Positions 37,600 through 50,100 of a stretch of DNA of 64,000 nucleotides are shown here, in pieces. This DNA is from Limnoperna fortunei (lineage: Eukaryota; Mollusca; Bivalvia; Mytilida; Modiolidae). The translations under genes were made by a program, and so were the position numbers. The DNA is taken from contig OX104114.1 in NCBI GenBank assembly GCA_944474755.1, positions 85,050,623 to 85,114,622 on the forward strand, read 5' to 3'. The first letter of the stretch is position 1. Each line of letters begins with the position of its first letter. The notes beneath the pieces were generated by a model that saw nothing but the letters and a program-made list of their open reading frames with translations, made no database searches and had not been told where the DNA came from.

Positions 37600-39428
37600 A
37601 TGGGTATGATTAGTATGCATCATGTTCTTTCTGTCTGAAACTTTCTTCTGTTCTGTTTAAGTAGTTGTATTATTTATTTACTCTTCTTTGATTTTTGTTT
37701 CTTAATTATTGACGGTATTTTACATCGGTCACCTCATCTGACTATAGAAACGTATGTACATGTAGTGTACAAAACATCGTGCTCCCCTTTTAAGCAGCTG
37801 CAAAAAACCTTCTAACTCGATAACCCCGCATCGCGAATGCGTCCACTTTTAGCCACCCATGAAAAAGCTCGCCAACATGTTGGTCGAGCCGTAACTTCAA
37901 GATATAGATCTACCGTCCTATTCTATTTTATTTTAATTGCTATGGCCCTGATGTAAAGTGTTGTTAACAATGCATATTTGAGCACTGGTCAGGTGTGCTG
38001 GTGTGCTGTAGATACGTTTGTAGTGTTGTTTCGTTTGGAGACTGAAAGCGTTGATTCTGACGTGTATATCTTCAGGCCATCATTCGTCATATGTGTTTGA
38101 TAGCCATAAATGGAGTATTTAATTCAGAAATGTTAATGATTGTTTGTTGTTAAATGTTTGCATGAATGGCTTTGGACGTGTTAGACCTACATACTTAAAT
38201 GACACAGTGGATTCGAAAATGTTAAATTAATGTAATATTAATATAAATGCAATATAATGATATTGTTAACTAGCTCAAATAAAAGTACTGAAAGTCGACC
38301 TAAACGTCAACGTAAACATCGCCATTGTATATTTACTGCTATAAATAGAATTGAATTATAAAAGAACGTATTCTATTCTGTTGTATTTATTTTTTTTTCC
38401 TGTTTAAATGTTCTAGTGTATTTATATTCAGACGAAATTAGATGTACTAGTATAAACCTTCTAGGTGAAAATTCACTAGTATAAACTTTCAAGGAGAAAA
38501 TACAAATTAATTTCAATTTTACTTATTATAAACTTTGCAATATTTAACATGTTATAAAATGCTACAATGTCATGTTTTATTTTATGACAATTCTTCTTCA
38601 ACAAAATCTTTTGATAGTGGCGGAATATTTTTACTTGACATGAAACTAATACCTTGTGTATTTTTGTGTCGATATAATTATGGGTTTTTTTTCACCGAAA
38701 TCATTACACTAACATTATAGCTATTTTTGCCGTCCGGAAACAAAACAAATAACATCAATCTTTCTAAATATAAACACAAACACAACAATGTACGATTAAT
38801 TTTCCTATCAATGTTTAAGGTCATATGTCGTGTCTTTAAAGCGTGTTGCCGTAAAATATGTGTATTTGCATTTATAATGCTTAATATATCTTGTTGGTGT
38901 CAGTCAAATGACTAGGGCGGAGCGATGTACGAAATTCGGCGTTCCGTTTTTCCTTTTTTCCACTATGCCTTATGGTATTAAATTAGAATAAAAGTTAATT
39001 CCGACAAAAAAAAAACGAAATTTTAAAACCATACAAACAATTATTACTGGTCGAAAATTAACTTCAATCTCCGCCGCCGATAAAATGCTTACTCGTCCGG
39101 AGTCCACCTTTAGTTTCTATTGGGTTCGGGTTACTCATTTTCTGTTTTGTGTTTGTATATGTTTTTGATTTTTGTTTTGTGTTGAATATGTTGATTTAAA
39201 TCAGGATTTGTAATTGTCTTTTGCGAGCGGTTATTGTTGTTTTTCGTATTTCTTGCAATTTTTCCTGTACTCAAATCAATCAATCTATCATTCGATTTAA
39301 TTGATTGATTGGATTATATGTCTGATTTACGTCCAGCGAGCAGTATTTCAGCTATATACAGGAAATTAACAAGTTAACAAACAATAAATCAACGGAAAAT
39401 TGGGGTTGGATGGGTCACAGGTAATACA
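37598..39428. other. Intergenic, nothing firm recognised
   Basis: Short open frames (up to 62 codons) lack splice context. A cagcgagcagtatttcagct word near 39337 belongs to a dispersed repeat also glimpsed near 8614 and 11038. Confidence 0.4.
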
Positions 39429-39724
39429 ATTTTGACTGCCACTGGAAAAGTATGGAGTTTTGTGTAGGGGCGGAAAATTTAGCGTTTCGTAGCGGCTACA
39501 ATAAGCCTACTCTTTTTCGAAATCTACAAAAGGGGTCTTTATCGTGCAAGGAGCGTGGCACTCTCTAAACACGTTACCCACTACGGTCCTCGGTCGGGCT
39601 TTCCGTATTATAACCTGACAACCCCCAACGAGAGGGTTTCCCCTATCCGCCACCCGGGGACGCACTGGGCTGCTTTGTGGGTCGAGCACTGGGAACCCTC
39701 CCAGTATGGTCCCAGTCATTTGAT
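39429..39724 (+). repeat. Dispersed repeat, copy 2 of 2
   Basis: This is the same unit as 28690-28985, in the same orientation and 10.7 kb away. It starts near ttgactgcca and ends gtcccagtca. It lies upstream of gene D just as copy 1 lies upstream of gene B (about 5.2 and 2.0 kb before the respective first exons), so both could have travelled with a gene duplication or simply be independent insertions. Confidence 0.8.
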
Positions 39725-40014
39725 TTACTGTTTGTACGTTTATAAATTACTTGAAACAACAATATACGTAATGCCTTTCACGTATTTGTCAACCATGTCC
39801 CCGTGCTCTTGGTAAGGCATAAAGTAAAATTTGAAATGTTTTCTTTGATGTGAAACGAGTGCGACTGAAGAAAGAAGATATTTATTAATATATAATTTGT
39901 CAGACGAAAGGAAACGCCAATCTTTATGTGTTCTGAAATAATACTGTGTAGGTAAGGAGTTATCAACAACAACAACAAATACTAACAACTTTCTAGTCGA
40001 TTCTGTTTGTTTGA

Positions 40015-40072
40015 TCATTTCGTCCAATTTTATTGGGGTAGGGAGCCGAGTACCCGGAGAAAATCCCCGACT
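40015..40072 (-). mobile_element. SINE internal fragment
   Basis: ccaattttattggggtaggg, then the gagccgag and cccggagaaaatccccgac words correspond to the minus-strand central part of the SINE. Confidence 0.65.
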
Positions 40073-41959
40073 TTTTATTAATATTGATCATTTTATATGC
40101 TTGTCCTGCTTTAAATACTTTGTATGAATTTACATGAACGTTTGTGTTTATTGAGCTGTTTTATGATGTGTTTTGTTTGTAAAATATCAAGACAAGGAGT
40201 TCATTTTCACTGTATGCAAATAACCGTCTCTAAATAAAAATTATATTACATTGCAACTCAATTATTTTGCAGGAAACGGACTTCAGCTCAACGCCAACTT
40301 ATGAATCGAGGTAATTTTTTAAAGGTCATAGAACTGATACATGCCGTCACAAGTAAATCAAATATGAAGTTATTGTGATATTTTCAGCAATAACTAGCAA
40401 CTTTAAAGTTTGCGCAGGTCTTACTTGGGGTTGAAATTAAATAAAGTTCGCTTCATTATTTTCCTAAATGACTTTTTTCATTCTTCATCCGAACCAGTAA
40501 TTCATTTTTTAATTTTTAAGGACAAAATAATTAAAGTGTAGTTTTTCCCTACTGTAATGTTATTGTCGACCTATTTATCACACTTTTATAACGTTTATAC
40601 TTAATTATAATTTATTTCAGTACTGCAATAAGAAATTAAAAACTGTGATGCATGTATATATTGACCTATCATAATTTTAAAGTTAAAGATATCACGTGAC
40701 AGGTGGTACTTTTTGTACTTTCAGCTGAAGGACATATCATGTCTGTATAACCTTGTACCTAACCTTGATAGTTTCTACATGTAGCAAACTTTACTACAAA
40801 AATCCTGTGCATTGTCACGTCGTTAATTTACAAAATAATTCGTTTCATCCCAGAAATAATTCATTATTTCTAAAAACTGAGATAGTTTAACTGACGGATT
40901 TGACAGTCGCTTAGTCTTCAGTTAAGGAAGTACGATTTCCTCGTCAGAAACGAGACCGGAACTAGATTAAACGAGAACGCAGAAATGACTGTCGAGAAGA
41001 ATACGATACCAACAATTCAGTTAAAATTCTTGCAATTAATGTTTGACAGTAAATATGTTTTAATTTTTAATAATTGTGTGTGTCTGTATTACCTAACTGT
41101 ATTATCATAACCATGATTTATCATTTAAAAAATATCATCGACAAAATAGAGCAATTTTTACGGTCGCCATAAACGGTATATGTATGTCACTTTGACGAAC
41201 TTTATACTTTGTTTCCGTATATTCTTCTAATGCAAAATTTAAAATTTAAAGATATAGGCCAACCGATTCTATTTTTGTCGTGTTGTAGCATATATTGTTT
41301 TCGTGTGAATACCTCATATACTTTCAGATGAGGTAGATCTATAGGTTCCTGCTAAAATATAATTACAAAACAACACTTAAAGAACTCCACGTCGAATATA
41401 ATCGTTTGTTACAATCGTCCAGTTTTGACAAATTCCATAAAACTACTGCTTGACAAAATATTTTTTAATGTTTAGACTACGACAGGAACCTATCAATCAT
41501 TAGTTATACTAGTCCCAGACGAAGACGTCACCATAATTATAATTTTCTACTGATGAAAAACTCACTTTATATAAACGTTCATGAGTGGCTCAGTTTTTTT
41601 TAGTTAGTCTCTCCTTTGAGAAAATGTTAAAAAGGTAGGTTTTTAATATGTAACCCTCTTCCTGTGTCTGTGGTGTGTCCTTAGTTCTAATTTTATGCCC
41701 AAGAACTAAAAAAAATTCTGGATTATGCTTGTTTTCTAGACGTCAATAGTATAAAAATGAATATAATTTCTGGATGCTGGTATGAAATAAGATAAAATCG
41801 GTACTATGTAATTCTTTTAATTAAACAAACGCCTTCTTTTCCTCAAAAAGGGGCGCAAAAAAGCAGCTTTCTGGACATAAGATAAAATTTTACATCAGAT
41901 CACTACAGTTATTACATAAAATTATGCAAATAACCGACCATTAACCAACATTCCCTTTG
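40073..41959. other. Intergenic, nothing recognised
   Basis: No supported gene, RNA or repeat. Confidence 0.4.
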
Positions 41960-42160
41960 ATGTCTTACTTATTTGTACTTGTCCATTTTATTACAGTACT
42001 TATATTTTTATTGATGCACGGTGCGTCAATTTTACAAGGACAAAACGATTACATAACTAAGGCACTAAATATCACAACTTCTACTGGTTTTAACTGGTAC
42101 CCAATATGTCACTTCCTTTATGATCTCCTTGTTAGAAGTCTGAGAGAGCAGGAACGATAA
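41960..42160 (+). CDS. Candidate small secreted peptide, or unused signal exon
   Basis: ATG at 41960 opens a 66-residue frame starting MSYLFVLVHFITVLIFLLMH, a strong hydrophobic signal-like segment, followed by GASILQGQNDY and one NIT glycosylation site. It may be a small intronless secreted peptide. Alternatively, a donor-like gtgcgt at 42021 follows a single G after MH, which is phase 1 and would join gene D in frame at 47134. Neither reading has independent support. Its place upstream of gene D resembles the second signal-like exon near gene B. Confidence 0.3.
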   Translation: MSYLFVLVHFITVLIFLLMHGASILQGQNDYITKALNITTSTGFNWYPICHFLYDLLVRSLREQER

Positions 42161-43214
42161 AACTATTATTGTCACGAAATAGTGTCAATTAGTATGACTT
42201 GTGCAATAGGCTGCCGTTAATTGTATATCATAATGAACATTAATATGGTAGACAAAAAATATTGAAAAGGATGCGCACTGTCAAATTAGGAAACGCGATT
42301 GACATTGAAATTGCAATGCACAAGCAAAAAAAAAGAAAATTCGGATACAAAAAAAATAATAAGACAAGAGAAAGAGGGTGGAGAGGCTCATAAATACATT
42401 TGCTGTGTGCTATTTTAACGGGTTTTCCGCTGCTTCTGCATTTTTATCAATAAAACAATTACTGTGCGTGAATTTTGCGAACTCAAATGTATTTTCACTT
42501 ATACGAAATAAGAATTTGTGTATATGAAATGTGTCGGTATTTGTCGCTATTTTCTGTCCGAAACCCATTAAAAAACGAACAAATAGACATACGGTTTTTT
42601 ACATTCATTTAAGAATAGAATGAATACTTTTAAAATTTCGTTGACTTAAAAAAGCGTATACCAAATCACATTTTCAACACATACATATACCGTATACAAA
42701 AGCATATACCGAAGCGAATTTTCAATACATACATATTCTAAACACACTTACTCGCTCACCCAAACACATGCATACATACTGTACAAAGTTTTGTTTAAAA
42801 AAAGATATGTTAAGTCTGCATTTATACAGCATGTACCTGATAAATCGAAATACGAATAAAAGTTGCATATTGGAATTGTTTTTCATTTAGTTGGTTTCCA
42901 TAGAAACAATAACCAAAATATTACGCTTGTCTGGAACCTACATGTAAACAAACAAGACCTGAACAGAACATAAAATAACTGAAATGACAAGGATGGCCAG
43001 TTTTCCTACCTAAAATAACCTTTGTAACATTGATATAAAATGATTTAAATTCGTCCTTAAAATTATTATCATACAGACAAACATGTTGAATAATTAGGCG
43101 GCGAATTGATGCTCTGCATCAAAAGTTTCTTGTTTTAAATGTATTTTCTTTATAAAGTAATATGGTTATTACTGTTTATGGTTCTCAGTTCTCCACCCAC
43201 AAAGATGCCATTCG
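42161..43214. other. Intergenic, minor SINE scrap
   Basis: Only ggatggccagttttcctacc near 42992 recalls the SINE. Nothing else is supported. Confidence 0.4.
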
Positions 43215-43388
43215 CAGGCCGTGGATGCCGTCTTGTGCTGGCGCCAGAGTTTTTAATTCGGAATGCCCTGCACAGGCCGTGGATGCCGTCTTGTGCTGGC
43301 GCCAGAGTTTTTAATTCGGAATGCCCTGCACAGGCCGTGGATGCCGTCTTGTGCTGGCGCCAGAGTTTTTAATTCGGAATGCCCTGCC
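43215..43388. repeat. 58-bp minisatellite, three copies
   Basis: Three nearly identical units begin at about 43215, 43273 and 43331 with (g)caggccgtggatgccgtctt and continue through tggcgccagag and aattcggaatgccctgc. The period of 58 is not a multiple of three, so any frame crossing it is read in all three frames. The unit is much more GC-rich than its surroundings, and the near identity indicates recent expansion. Confidence 0.95.
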
Positions 43389-44526
43389 GCATAGAGTAGT
43401 GTTTAACGTGATTAAAGAGCGTCAAAGTCCTTTGAAAAGAATATCAGACATGGCTACATGTCAAAGGCAAAATTCTATTCCTTTATCCAACTACTTAGCA
43501 CTTAAACTTGTGTACCTCTTAGTTTCACACTCACAATTTCAATTGTTTTAGAAAGAGATCAAGAATTCAATCAAAAGTTAAGAAAATATGTTATTATTTT
43601 CCCTTTCCAGTCTGCTATATTTTTAGAAAGAAATCAAGTTTCTCCGATTTTTCTAAATTGATAGGATTGTGAGTCTCCACGTTGGCCTGTATCGGGAGTG
43701 TCGAGAAATCATGAGTTGGTTTTTTTCTAAATTGATATTTTATACAAAAGGGAATTTTCTATACAAATATTCATTTATCAAGAACAGAACGAAAAATGTT
43801 GGAGGCAAAAAATAAGTTCGTAGACTTCTTGGAAACACAGCTTATAAATAGTCGCCACTTTTTTTATAATATATTTTCAAAACGCCATTTCCAATAACAT
43901 AAAACTGGACATAGAAATTGGGTAAGCTTCTCAAGCCTTTCTAGTCTGAAGGAAACAGGCTAGTTCGTCTTAAATTATCTTTCAACTTTCCAAACAGGTA
44001 ATTTAAGTTCTGGTTACGAACTTGTTTGCTCAAGCCTTAACTGAATAAGATGTTTTGAATGATCATCACTTCCGAATCCTTCCGAAACACATTTCACTGG
44101 GTCAAAAGGAACGACATATAATACTTACTTACCGGTACCTAATTGTAGAACTGTGTCAGTCCTGTTTTTTCTCCAATAACTTTTATTGTGTCTTGTATGC
44201 CTCAATCAACTTTTATAAACATAATTATGTAACAAGTTCAATATCGTGTTGAATGAATTTTAATAACGCATTTTAAATGAAGGATTTTTTCCAACTAATA
44301 ATTTATAATATAATAATATAATTTATTCTCCATTTAAATTTGTCGGAACTCGATTACATAACGCACATCAACATATGGTTAACCGCCAGCTTGTTTTTAA
44401 TTATTCATTTTTTTCTAAAATTTTAGATTCAAATGTTAAATTAGCATATGTTAACTGTCATTTTTCAATTAACATTTGTTAAAAGTATACTTGTCAAGCT
44501 AATAATGATTTCCCTTTAATTCTGCC
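43389..44526. other. Upstream region of gene D
   Basis: AT-rich, no supported gene. The promoter of gene D lies at its end. Confidence 0.4.
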
Positions 44527-44533
44527 TATAAAG
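44527..44533 (+). promoter_or_regulatory. TATA box of gene D
   Basis: TATAAAG lies 53 bases before the first ATG of gene D (44586). Transcription would start about 25-30 bases downstream, leaving a 5' UTR of about 30 bases. It is the only convincing TATA element found before the four repetitive genes. Confidence 0.55.
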
Positions 44534-44585
44534 TTATCTAACTGTTCATTTTGTTCTATTCGCTGCGGATCACATCTCATTCGAA

Positions 44586-44640
44586 ATGGAACTTCCGGTT
44601 TGGATATACTTTACTTTATTTAAATGGTTAAGTACTATAT
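44586..44640 (+). CDS. Gene D, exon 1: signal peptide
   Basis: ATG at 44586 opens MELPVWIYFTLFKWLSTI, then a single T before a perfect donor (gtaagt, 44641). The T joins CA at 47134 to make Ser, giving LSTI-S-YSESSPILGFG. This is a phase-1 intron of 2493 bp. The hydrophobic segment is broken by a Lys, so the signal peptide is weaker than those of genes A, B and C. The TATA box just upstream and the matching phase favour this start. Confidence 0.65.
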
Positions 44641-46029
44641 GTAAGTATTTAAATTTAAAATTTCATATTCAGTATTGCGTGGAACAAAAGAAATCAATTA
44701 AATAAACTGAATAAACTAAATAAATAAATAGAATAAAACATAAAAGCGAACAGATACTTAATACGTAAAACCCACAGAAAAAAACATGAAAAAATAAATT
44801 AATTTTAAAACCAATGGATTCAAAATTTTTCGAAATTTAGCGAATAGAAATTAAATTTTTCGATTATTTGTCAACAGGTTGTATAAAGAAATTATATTGC
44901 CAATAACTGTCACCGGACTCGTATATAGAGCGGGTTATATTTTTTATTTATTGACATATACATATTAACTTTAGAACCAATCCGCCTAATCCACCGGGCA
45001 CTCCGCTTTCCTTTAGCTTAATGAGCACTGTATGATATAGCCGAAACAAATCTAACAATTTCCGTAGTTCAGAAAAATATTTAAGTGATATTCATAAATG
45101 AAGTCGTTTCTAAACTATGAAATACTTGAGAACTGGAGTAAATGAAACATATTGTAGTTATACTAATAATTATTGTTATACAATTAATTCTGTGATATAG
45201 GTCGCCCTTACTATTTATCAGCCAGATAAAATGTAATATTAACCGAGCTGCTAGGCGAGGATAATATACATTTTTGAGGTCTGATAAATCCTGATAGCGA
45301 CCGTATATCAAAGTCAGTAATTGCTTTATTATATAAATAAAATCACCATCTTCCTTCACAAAAATATAGGATGCTACCACAGAATTGTATTTTTCGGTCG
45401 ATATCGGATTCAGTTTGACAAATGTGCAGCGGAATCAAGCAGCGGATGACTGTTTCGATTTATCGCCATCCGAAAAAATGGTTTTAGACCAATCAAATGC
45501 AGGCAAAATTCTATTATTGTAATGTTATAATTAGGTGATGATATCTTTATTTATTAATTAACTAGCCAGTTTGTTGTCCCCTATGTACATGTATAGAAAT
45601 GCATAATCTTATACTTAAGAACCGCACTTGTCACAAAAATGTGCCAACGCTATCGGTGATTTAAGTCACGCAGTTAGAAACCCAAAGGAATACAGGAAAT
45701 ATATTCTGGAACTAATTACTGGATACAGGTCTTTGACCTAGACAAACAAAATGTATGCATGATACAGTAAACATATCTATCTACATGTAATTTGCATAGA
45801 AAATAATAAGTTCGATTCCTCTGTATTATAAAACACTTAAATATTTTGATCCCTGGCGATTTATACATGCATAACCCTAATCAGCAATTAAGTATAAATA
45901 ATAAATCAATAATTAATTATTATATATTATAAATAAAGTTATATTCACAAACATTTAACACGAATGCTTTAAAGAACGCACAACAAGGCAGACTGAAAGT
46001 AAAAGTAGACTGCGAACTTATATTTCAGA

Positions 46030-46870
46030 ACATTTGCAGAAGACGGTACCTATTTTTGTTAAACTTCTACATTTTACACAGATCCAAAACCTTCTTCCAA
46101 CAAATTGTAAACCTGTAACTTATTTATTAAGGCACATGCTTTGCAACCCGGCCATTTCAGACTTTTTCTGTTTTAGCATTTTACTACTGTTGTTTTTATT
46201 CCATTCAAAACCATTTTTTTTTAAATCCAATAGAAAAGTGCAAACCTGGGTTATAGTACATGTATTGTGAAGTCGGGCGGGCGATCGGCGGAGAAAATAG
46301 GGTATCTATTTTATGTAATCAACTCCTCCTACAGTTTTTAACCCAGATCACTGAAACTTAAAAGAAAAATTGCACATGTGTTGAAGTTGTGCACCTGGAA
46401 TTATAGAATTGTTCCAGGATTTGTTTCCAAATTTTCTAGTCTGGGGAACATTTGCTGAAGACGGTACCTATTTTGTGTAATCAACTCCTCCAACATGTTT
46501 ACACAGATCCAAAACCTTCTTCCAACAAATTGTAAACCATTCCCTATATATTAAGGGACTTTGCAATTTTTCTGTTTTAGCATTTTTTGTTTGTTATTCC
46601 ATTCAAATCCAAATTTCAGAATCCGACTAGATAAAAACTATTTTAGGAAAACTAAACTCAGGGAAAACACAAGGCACGCTTAGTAATAACAAAAAAAACC
46701 AAATGAGGCATTTTAACAGAGCTGCCTAAGTGCGTCAACGGCCATCGTATAGGAGATGATCTATGTTTGGTGGTTGTACTACAGGCAGTCTCACAGAGCT
46801 GCCCATGCGCGTCCACGGGTAACGTCTAGTGTATGACCTATCTTTAAGTCGTTGTACTACAGACAACCTG
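46030..46870. repeat. Two local duplications in the intron of gene D
   Basis: First, agaacatttgcagaagacgg ... cttcttccaacaaattgtaa at about 46027-46115 recurs as gaacatttgctgaagacgg ... cttcttccaacaaattgtaa at about 46446-46540, with a partial third match (aatcaactcctcctacag) near 46318. Second, a unit of 77 bp with cagagctgcc(t/c)a, gcgtc(a/c)acgg and gttgtactacag occurs twice, from 46717 and from 46794. Confidence 0.75.
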
Positions 46871-47133
46871 GCCTTAGTTAGCGAGTGACTTGTTTCGAGG
46901 GTTGTGTTAAAAAAAAAAAATTGGTCTCCAACTCATCTCTTGATACTTGGTCCGTCCATTACCACATCTTACTGGACTGATTGTTAGCGTGTTCTAGTCC
47001 TAAAATAATAATACAGCTAGTTGTATGTTTTCAATCATTCACTCAATCAAGCAATCTTTTTTTTTTGTATCGCCATCACTAAATATACGAGATACTAAAC
47101 TGAAGGATAATCTGTAAGAATGCTTTTTTCCAG

Positions 47134-50100
47134 CATATTCCGAAAGTTCTCCTATACTCGGATTTGGAAAACCTTCCAACAGTAAAAACTTGCTACTAAA
47201 GTCTGAAATAATGCCAAGTAATGATTTATACAAGGATTCTGTAAATGACATAATATCAAACCCGTCTACTATGGATGCAATAATACCTGTTAAATCTACA
47301 GACCTAACTATGGACGATAACCTTAGGAAACAATCAAAGAAAAGGTGGCGAAAGAGACGGAAGGATAAATATAATAACCCTGACGAAAATTCACACACTT
47401 TTAGGTATGATAGAAAAGGCAAAAATGCGTTAGTCTCCAAAGAGTTCTCCCATATTAATGGAAAAAATACAACTAACATTGACGGCACTTCAAGAAAATT
47501 AAATAATGACGTTCGCAGTGTTGCCACTGATGCGGAAATGACGCCATCAAGGGGAACATTAGTTTCTGTACTACCGACTTTGTCCGGCGAACCATCACTA
47601 CCGATTGATGTAACGGACATTATAATTCCATTAAACCAAGAAGTCCCAACAACAGCAGTTGAAGAAAAAATTCCTATAAACGATCCAACAAAATCTGACG
47701 AACATCAGGTGCTTCCTAACGGCCCAGCGATGACCCAATCGCAACAAGAATCGACACAATTAAATGGTAAACAACCATCAAGCAACCAAACAAAGACACA
47801 AGGGGCTGAGGGCCCGACACAAAAAATACAAGCAATGCCGACACAGCCAGTAGACAAAATATCTTCAGGTGAACAACCAGTGGGGGAACACATATTACAG
47901 GAATCGACGCAATTAAATGTTCAACAACCAAGAAACGATCAAATAATTACACAAGGGGTAGCGGAACCGATACTAACAATAAAAGCAATACCGACACAGT
48001 TAGTAGAAAGGATTTCTTCTGGTGAACAACCAGTTGGGGAACACATATTACAGGAATCGACACAATTAAATGTTCAACAACCAAGAAACGATCAAATGAT
48101 TACACAAGGGGTAGCGGAACCGATACAAACAATAAAAGCAATACCGACACAGGCAGTAGAAAGAATTTCTTCTGGTGAACAACCAGTTGGGGAACACATA
48201 TTACAGGAATCGACACAATTAAATGTTCAACAACCAAGAAACGATCAAATAATTGCACAAGGGGTAGCGGAACCGATACAAACAATAAAAGCAATAGCGA
48301 CACAGCCAGTGGAAAAGATTTCTTCTGGTCAACAACCAGTTGGGGAACACATATTACAGGAATCGACACAATTAAATGTTCAACAAACAAGAAACGACCA
48401 AATAATTACACAAGGGGTAGCGGAACCGATACAAACAATAAAAGCAATCGCGACACAGCCAGTGGAAAAGATTTCTTCTGGTCAACAACCAGTTGGGGAA
48501 CACATATTACAGGAATCGACACAATTAAATGTTCAACAACCAAGAAACGATCAAATAATTGCACAAGGGGTAGCGGAACCGATACAAACAATAAAAGCAA
48601 TACCGACACAGCCAGAAGAGAGGATTACTTCAAGAGAACAACCATTGGTGGAAAACATATTAACTAGACCATCGACAACGCAAACCGAGAAAGAACCAAT
48701 ATCAACCGAAACAACACTAATGCAGTCAGTACAGGAGTCTATTTTAAGTACACCCATGTCAAAAGAGCAGAATGGGGAATCGATTGAAATTACATCAATG
48801 TCAACACAGGTAGAAGATGAATCTATTTTAAGTACACCAATGTCAACAGATCTGAATGAGGAGTTGATTTTAAGTACACCAATGTCAGGAGATCAGGAAG
48901 AAGAGCCAATATTTAGTACACCGATGCCAATACATCCACAACTTACGACACATATTAAAACTAGATTGTCAAAGAAACAATTGGAAAAACAATGGTTAGT
49001 TAACAGCGACAAAGAGTCAGGATCATCAAGTGAACAGAAGGAAGCCAGAAAACACAAAGTAAATTTTCAACGACATTTAGATAAGAGTGACAGTGATAAT
49101 TCTGACAAAATAAGGAGGCTGAATTATAATAAGATAAGTAACAGCCAACCGACTGGTAGAGCAGTTAACAAAGACTTGTCCAGTGGGGAAACAAAGATAA
49201 GTAACAGCCAACCTTCTGGTAGAGCAGTTAACAAAGAGTCGTCCAGTGGGGAAACAAAGATAAGTAACAGCCAACCTTCTGGTAGAGCAGTTAACAAAGA
49301 CTTGTCCAGTGGAGAAACAAAGATAAGTAACAGCCAACCTTCTGGTAGAGCAGTTAACAAAGACTTGTCCAGTGGGGAAACAAAGATAAGTAACAGCCAG
49401 CCTTCTGGTAGAGCAGTTAACAAAGAGTCGTCCAGTGGGGAAACAAAGATAAGTAACAGCAAACCTTCTGGTAGAGCAGTTAACAAAGAGTCGTCCAGTG
49501 GGGAAACAAAGATAAGTAACAGCCAACCTTCTGGTAGAGCAGTTAACAAAGACTTGTCCAGTGGGGAAACAAAGAACAATCGCTTTATATATTCCGATGA
49601 CTCTGATGACATTTGGTATTCGGATGAAAACGATCAATCAACTTTCATTTCACGCATTCCAGGTACTGTGGCTAAACAAAGAGTTGCATTTAACGACGAC
49701 GTTGATTATGATTTTGATAACTACATAAATCTATATAGCAGTGAACAAGACGATACAGGTTTTAAAAATATCATGTTTTTGTCTAAATTGAACTCTGGTA
49801 AAGAAAACGAAAATGAACAAAAGATAGAAATTTTTAAATTAAACAATAAAAGTGGGACAAAAACGGACGATTCGTCATATGAATTTTACTCCGATAGTGA
49901 CGATAATCAGGAAGGAAGCCTAAAAATAAATAATGTACAAAACACAACTACTCAGAAATCTGACGATAGTAAAGAAGATGTAAATATTAGGATAATTTCA
50001 TTTAAGCCGACAAGAACGTCGGCTTCGAGTGAATTGTTTTCAAACAATCGCGAGAAGGACACTAAGATAAAAAGAACACTGCATTCAGATGAATTATTTT

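Noticed and set aside
47039..47620. 193-codon minus-strand frame near the start of gene D exon 2
   Set aside because: It overlaps the much longer + strand exon and has no promoter, signal or domain of its own.
49131..49572. CRISPR-like array
   Set aside because: The units are head-to-tail without unique spacers, inside a eukaryotic coding exon.
49077..49637. Minus-strand open frames opposite the 63-bp repeats
   Set aside because: They are caused by the 63-bp period (a multiple of three). The + strand frame is part of a 4.5-kb open exon and is the real one.
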